Origin: Gammaproteobacteria bacterium
GTDB taxonomy: Bacteria; Pseudomonadota; Gammaproteobacteria; HK1
Direction of reading: 5' to 3'
Length of the DNA: 7,281 bases
Assembly (NCBI GenBank): GCA_022822245.1
Contig: JAJECB010000320.1
Span: 1 to 7,281 of the forward strand
A program made the position numbers and the translations under genes. Under the pieces are notes generated by a model. That model was not told the DNA's origin, made no database searches, and saw only the letters and a list, made by a program, of their open reading frames with translations. This document shows positions 5,752-7,281 of the stretch, piece by piece (the stretch's first letter is position 1; every line of letters begins with the position of its first letter).

Positions 5752-5994
5752 ATGAGCTGGCACGAGTACATCCATAGCGATCCGTCCGTCCTCGCCGGGA
5801 AGCCGGTGATCCGGGGTACTCGGCTGTCCGTGGAGTTTCTGCTGGACCTGCTGTCCGAGGGATGGACCGGACAGCAGATCCTCGACAACTATCCGCAACT
5901 CTCCCCGGAAGCACTGAGAGCGCTGTTCGCTTTCGCCGCCGAGTGCACCCGTGACGAGTTCGTTCGTCCCGTCAGCCGTCGAGCAACGGGTTGA
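5752..5994 (+). CDS. DUF433 antitoxin-like protein
   Basis: An 80-residue DUF433 protein, a VapB-like small helix-turn-helix family that usually precedes a DUF5615 PIN-like toxin. The match is close throughout: YIHSDPSVLAGKPVIRGTRLSVEF (6-29), LLSEGWTGQQILDNYPQLSPEALRALFAFAAEC (33-65). It would bind and neutralise the downstream toxin and probably represses its own operon. ATG 5752 fits the usual family N terminus (MSWHEYIHSDP). A GTG at 5737 overlapping the selenoprotein stop would add five residues and would couple the two genes. Its TTGA overlap with the toxin gene is typical of such pairs. Base composition is visibly less GC-rich than in the metabolic genes, with codons such as CAT, ACT, TAT and CAA, which suggests later acquisition. 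Confidence 0.9.
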   Translation: MSWHEYIHSDPSVLAGKPVIRGTRLSVEFLLDLLSEGWTGQQILDNYPQLSPEALRALFAFAAECTRDEFVRPVSRRATG

Positions 5995-6398
5995 AGCTGC
6001 TCGCAAACGAGAACGTACCGCTGGCCAGCGTTCGCATACTGCGAGACCTCGGACAGGATGTGGGGTCGATAGCCGAGGATTCGCCAGGAGTCCCCGACGA
6101 GGAAGTGGTCCGGCGTGCACGGGAAGAGAACCGGGTAATCGTCACCTTCGACAGGGACTACGGCCGGCTCGCCTTCCATCGTGGAGTATACCCGCCGGCC
6201 GGAGTGCTGTACCTGCGATTCACCCCGAACGAGCCAACTGAGGCGGCGGAGTTCGTCGAACGGCTGATGGCGGATGGCATCGAGTTGCGGGGCCGTTTCA
6301 CGACGGCGGATCGAGTCCGGATACGCCAACGGAGTCTTCGATCCGAACTGAGCGCTTCCGATCGGTGGGAATTCGGCCGTTCGGGAGGGGAATCGTGA
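5991..6398 (+). CDS. DUF5615 PIN-like toxin
   Basis: A 135-residue DUF5615 protein, a PIN-domain-like family regarded as the toxin (putative ribonuclease) partner of DUF433 proteins. It starts with KLLANENVPLASVRILRDLGQDV (E7), then IAEDSPGVPDEEVVRRAREENRVIVTFDRDYG, where D36/E37 and D54/D56 are the likely acidic metal-binding positions, and ends with PAGVLYLRF and an FVERL helix. The first acidic site reads NEN rather than DEN, a variant also common in this family, so it need not be inactive. The best start is the TTG at 5991, overlapping the antitoxin TGA (TTGA); the family motif begins two residues later, so little could be missing upstream. The last 25 or so residues (charged, Ser/Arg-rich) extend beyond the usual core. 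Its stop overlaps the GTG of the CobW-type gene. Confidence 0.88.
   Translation: MKLLANENVPLASVRILRDLGQDVGSIAEDSPGVPDEEVVRRAREENRVIVTFDRDYGRLAFHRGVYPPAGVLYLRFTPNEPTEAAEFVERLMADGIELRGRFTTADRVRIRQRSLRSELSASDRWEFGRSGGES
6384..6390 (+). promoter_or_regulatory. Shine-Dalgarno site deciding the CobW-type start
   Basis: GGAGGGG ends 4 nt before the GTG at 6395 (7 nt counted from GGAG). It supports that GTG rather than the ATG at 6413, which has no site at a suitable distance. The site lies inside the end of the toxin gene. Confidence 0.55.
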
Positions 6399-7281
6399 GC
6401 GGCCGGGTGCCGATGAGCGTCATCGGGGGGTTCCTCGGGGCGGGGAAGACCACGCTCCTCAACCGGGTGCTCGCCGGCCGCCACGGGGTGCGCTACGCGG
6501 TCCTCGTCAACGACTTCGGCGAGCTCAACGTCGATGGCGACCTCGTCGCCGCCCACGGCGGGGACACGATCACGTTCGCGAACGGGTGCGTCTGCTGCAC
6601 GATGGGGGGCGATCTCGTGGGCGCGCTCGACCGCCTGCTGGACGGCGATCGGCCCCCGGAGCAGATCCTGGTGGAGGCGAGCGGGGTTGCCGACCCGTCC
6701 GCCATCGCGGACGTGGCCACCCTGCACCCGGGCCTTGCACGGGACCTGGTGGTGGTCCTCGCCGATGTGGAGACGGTTCGGTCCCGGCATGACGACGAGC
6801 GGCTTCGGGACACCGTCGATCGCCAGCTCGCCTCCGCCGATCTCATCGTGCTGAACAAGTGTGACCGGGTCACGGAGGGGGAGCGCGAGGCGGCCGAGGC
6901 GTGGCTTCGTGTTCGCGCCTCCGGCCCGATCACCCGCACGACCGGCGCCGACATCCCGATGGAGCTGCTGGCCGCGGATCGCGCGGACCGGCCGGTTCCG
7001 CCGAAGGAGGGTGGCGCGCCCGATCACTACCACCAGTTCCGTTCGCACTTCGTGCCGTCCCCGGACCCGGTCGACCCCGACCGGCTCCGCGCCGCGCTTC
7101 GGGACCTGTCGCCGCGGGTGCTCCGGGCCAAGGGTTTCGTACGGTCGGCCGCCGGCCCGGAGGAAAGGGAGCCGGACCCCGAAATCGGGCCGGGATGGCT
7201 GGTCGTCCAGGCGAGCGGGAGGGCGGTCGAGATCGAGGCCTGGTCACCGCGGGCGGACCAGCCCGAACCGGCCCCGGGCAT
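6395..7281 (+). CDS. COG0523 CobW/YjiA-type GTPase (metal chaperone family), 3' partial
   Basis: An open frame of 295 complete codons with no stop before the window ends. It is a G3E-family P-loop GTPase of COG0523, whose members insert or deliver metals (Zn, Co, Fe) to target proteins. Visible are the Walker A motif GFLGAGKTT (12-20), VNDFGELNVDGDL (38-50), the metal-binding CVCC at 65-68 in ANGCVCCTMGGDL, the EASGVADP segment (94-101) and the NKCD guanine-specificity motif (154-157). The CobW C-terminal domain begins after about residue 208, with VLRAKGFV (242-249). Instead of the His-rich linker seen in many relatives there is only HYHQFRSH. The GTG start overlaps the toxin stop (GTGA). 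Which metal and client protein it serves cannot be read from sequence. Only the end of the CobW C-terminal domain is missing. Confidence 0.92.
   Translation, partial: MSGRVPMSVIGGFLGAGKTTLLNRVLAGRHGVRYAVLVNDFGELNVDGDLVAAHGGDTITFANGCVCCTMGGDLVGALDRLLDGDRPPEQILVEASGVADPSAIADVATLHPGLARDLVVVLADVETVRSRHDDERLRDTVDRQLASADLIVLNKCDRVTEGEREAAEAWLRVRASGPITRTTGADIPMELLAADRADRPVPPKEGGAPDHYHQFRSHFVPSPDPVDPDRLRAALRDLSPRVLRAKGFVRSAAGPEEREPDPEIGPGWLVVQASGRAVEIEAWSPRADQPEPAPG

Noticed and set aside
1..7281. CRISPR arrays, tRNA or rRNA genes, insertion sequences
   Set aside because: No spaced direct repeats, tRNA-like folds, rRNA segments or transposase motifs were seen on either strand.

Overview
The window comes from a very GC-rich bacterium (roughly 70% G+C, with third codon positions almost all G or C). 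No rRNA, tRNA or taxonomic marker gene is present, so the lineage cannot be fixed; the gene mix is typical of environmental high-GC proteobacteria-like or related soil and marine lineages. The one firm physiological statement is that the organism should decode UGA as selenocysteine, because one gene here makes sense only with an in-frame UGA(Sec). The selA, selB, selC and selD genes are not in the window.

Layout. On the minus strand, a carboxymuconolactone decarboxylase-type protein (746-1204) and an Asp/Glu racemase-family protein (33-749) form a two-gene operon with an ATGA overlap. A divergent control region (1205-1445) holds a candidate minus-strand promoter and a perfect 8-bp inverted repeat. 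On the plus strand, a class III CoA-transferase (1446-2696) and a CitE/HpcH-type lyase (2693-3577) are translationally coupled. After a 119-nt gap comes a thioredoxin-fold protein with a long uncharacterised C-terminal region (3697-5124). It is followed by a UGSC-family selenoprotein (5210-5740, Sec codon at 5492-5494, SECIS-like hairpin at about 5498-5532), a DUF433/DUF5615 toxin-antitoxin pair (5752-5994 and 5991-6398), and a COG0523 CobW-type GTPase that runs off the right edge (6395-7281).

How the parts may work together. CoA-transferase plus CitE-type lyase is a standard pairing for activating an organic acid to its CoA thioester and cleaving it by a retro-aldol/Claisen reaction. The racemase-family and CMD-family proteins could handle an upstream substrate. 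The thioredoxin-like protein and the UGSC selenoprotein probably form a redox pair, in which the CPTC dithiol could reduce a selenenylsulfide in the U-G-S-C motif. The toxin-antitoxin pair looks like a later insertion: its base composition is lower in GC, yet it is packed in the same direction with 4-nt overlaps.

The most important point is that ordinary gene calling splits the selenoprotein into a 94-codon ORF ending at TGA and a downstream fragment. Read through, the two form one 176-residue protein with U-G-S-C-T-S-C at its centre, and a 14-pair hairpin with a G-U-U apical loop starts just after the TGA.
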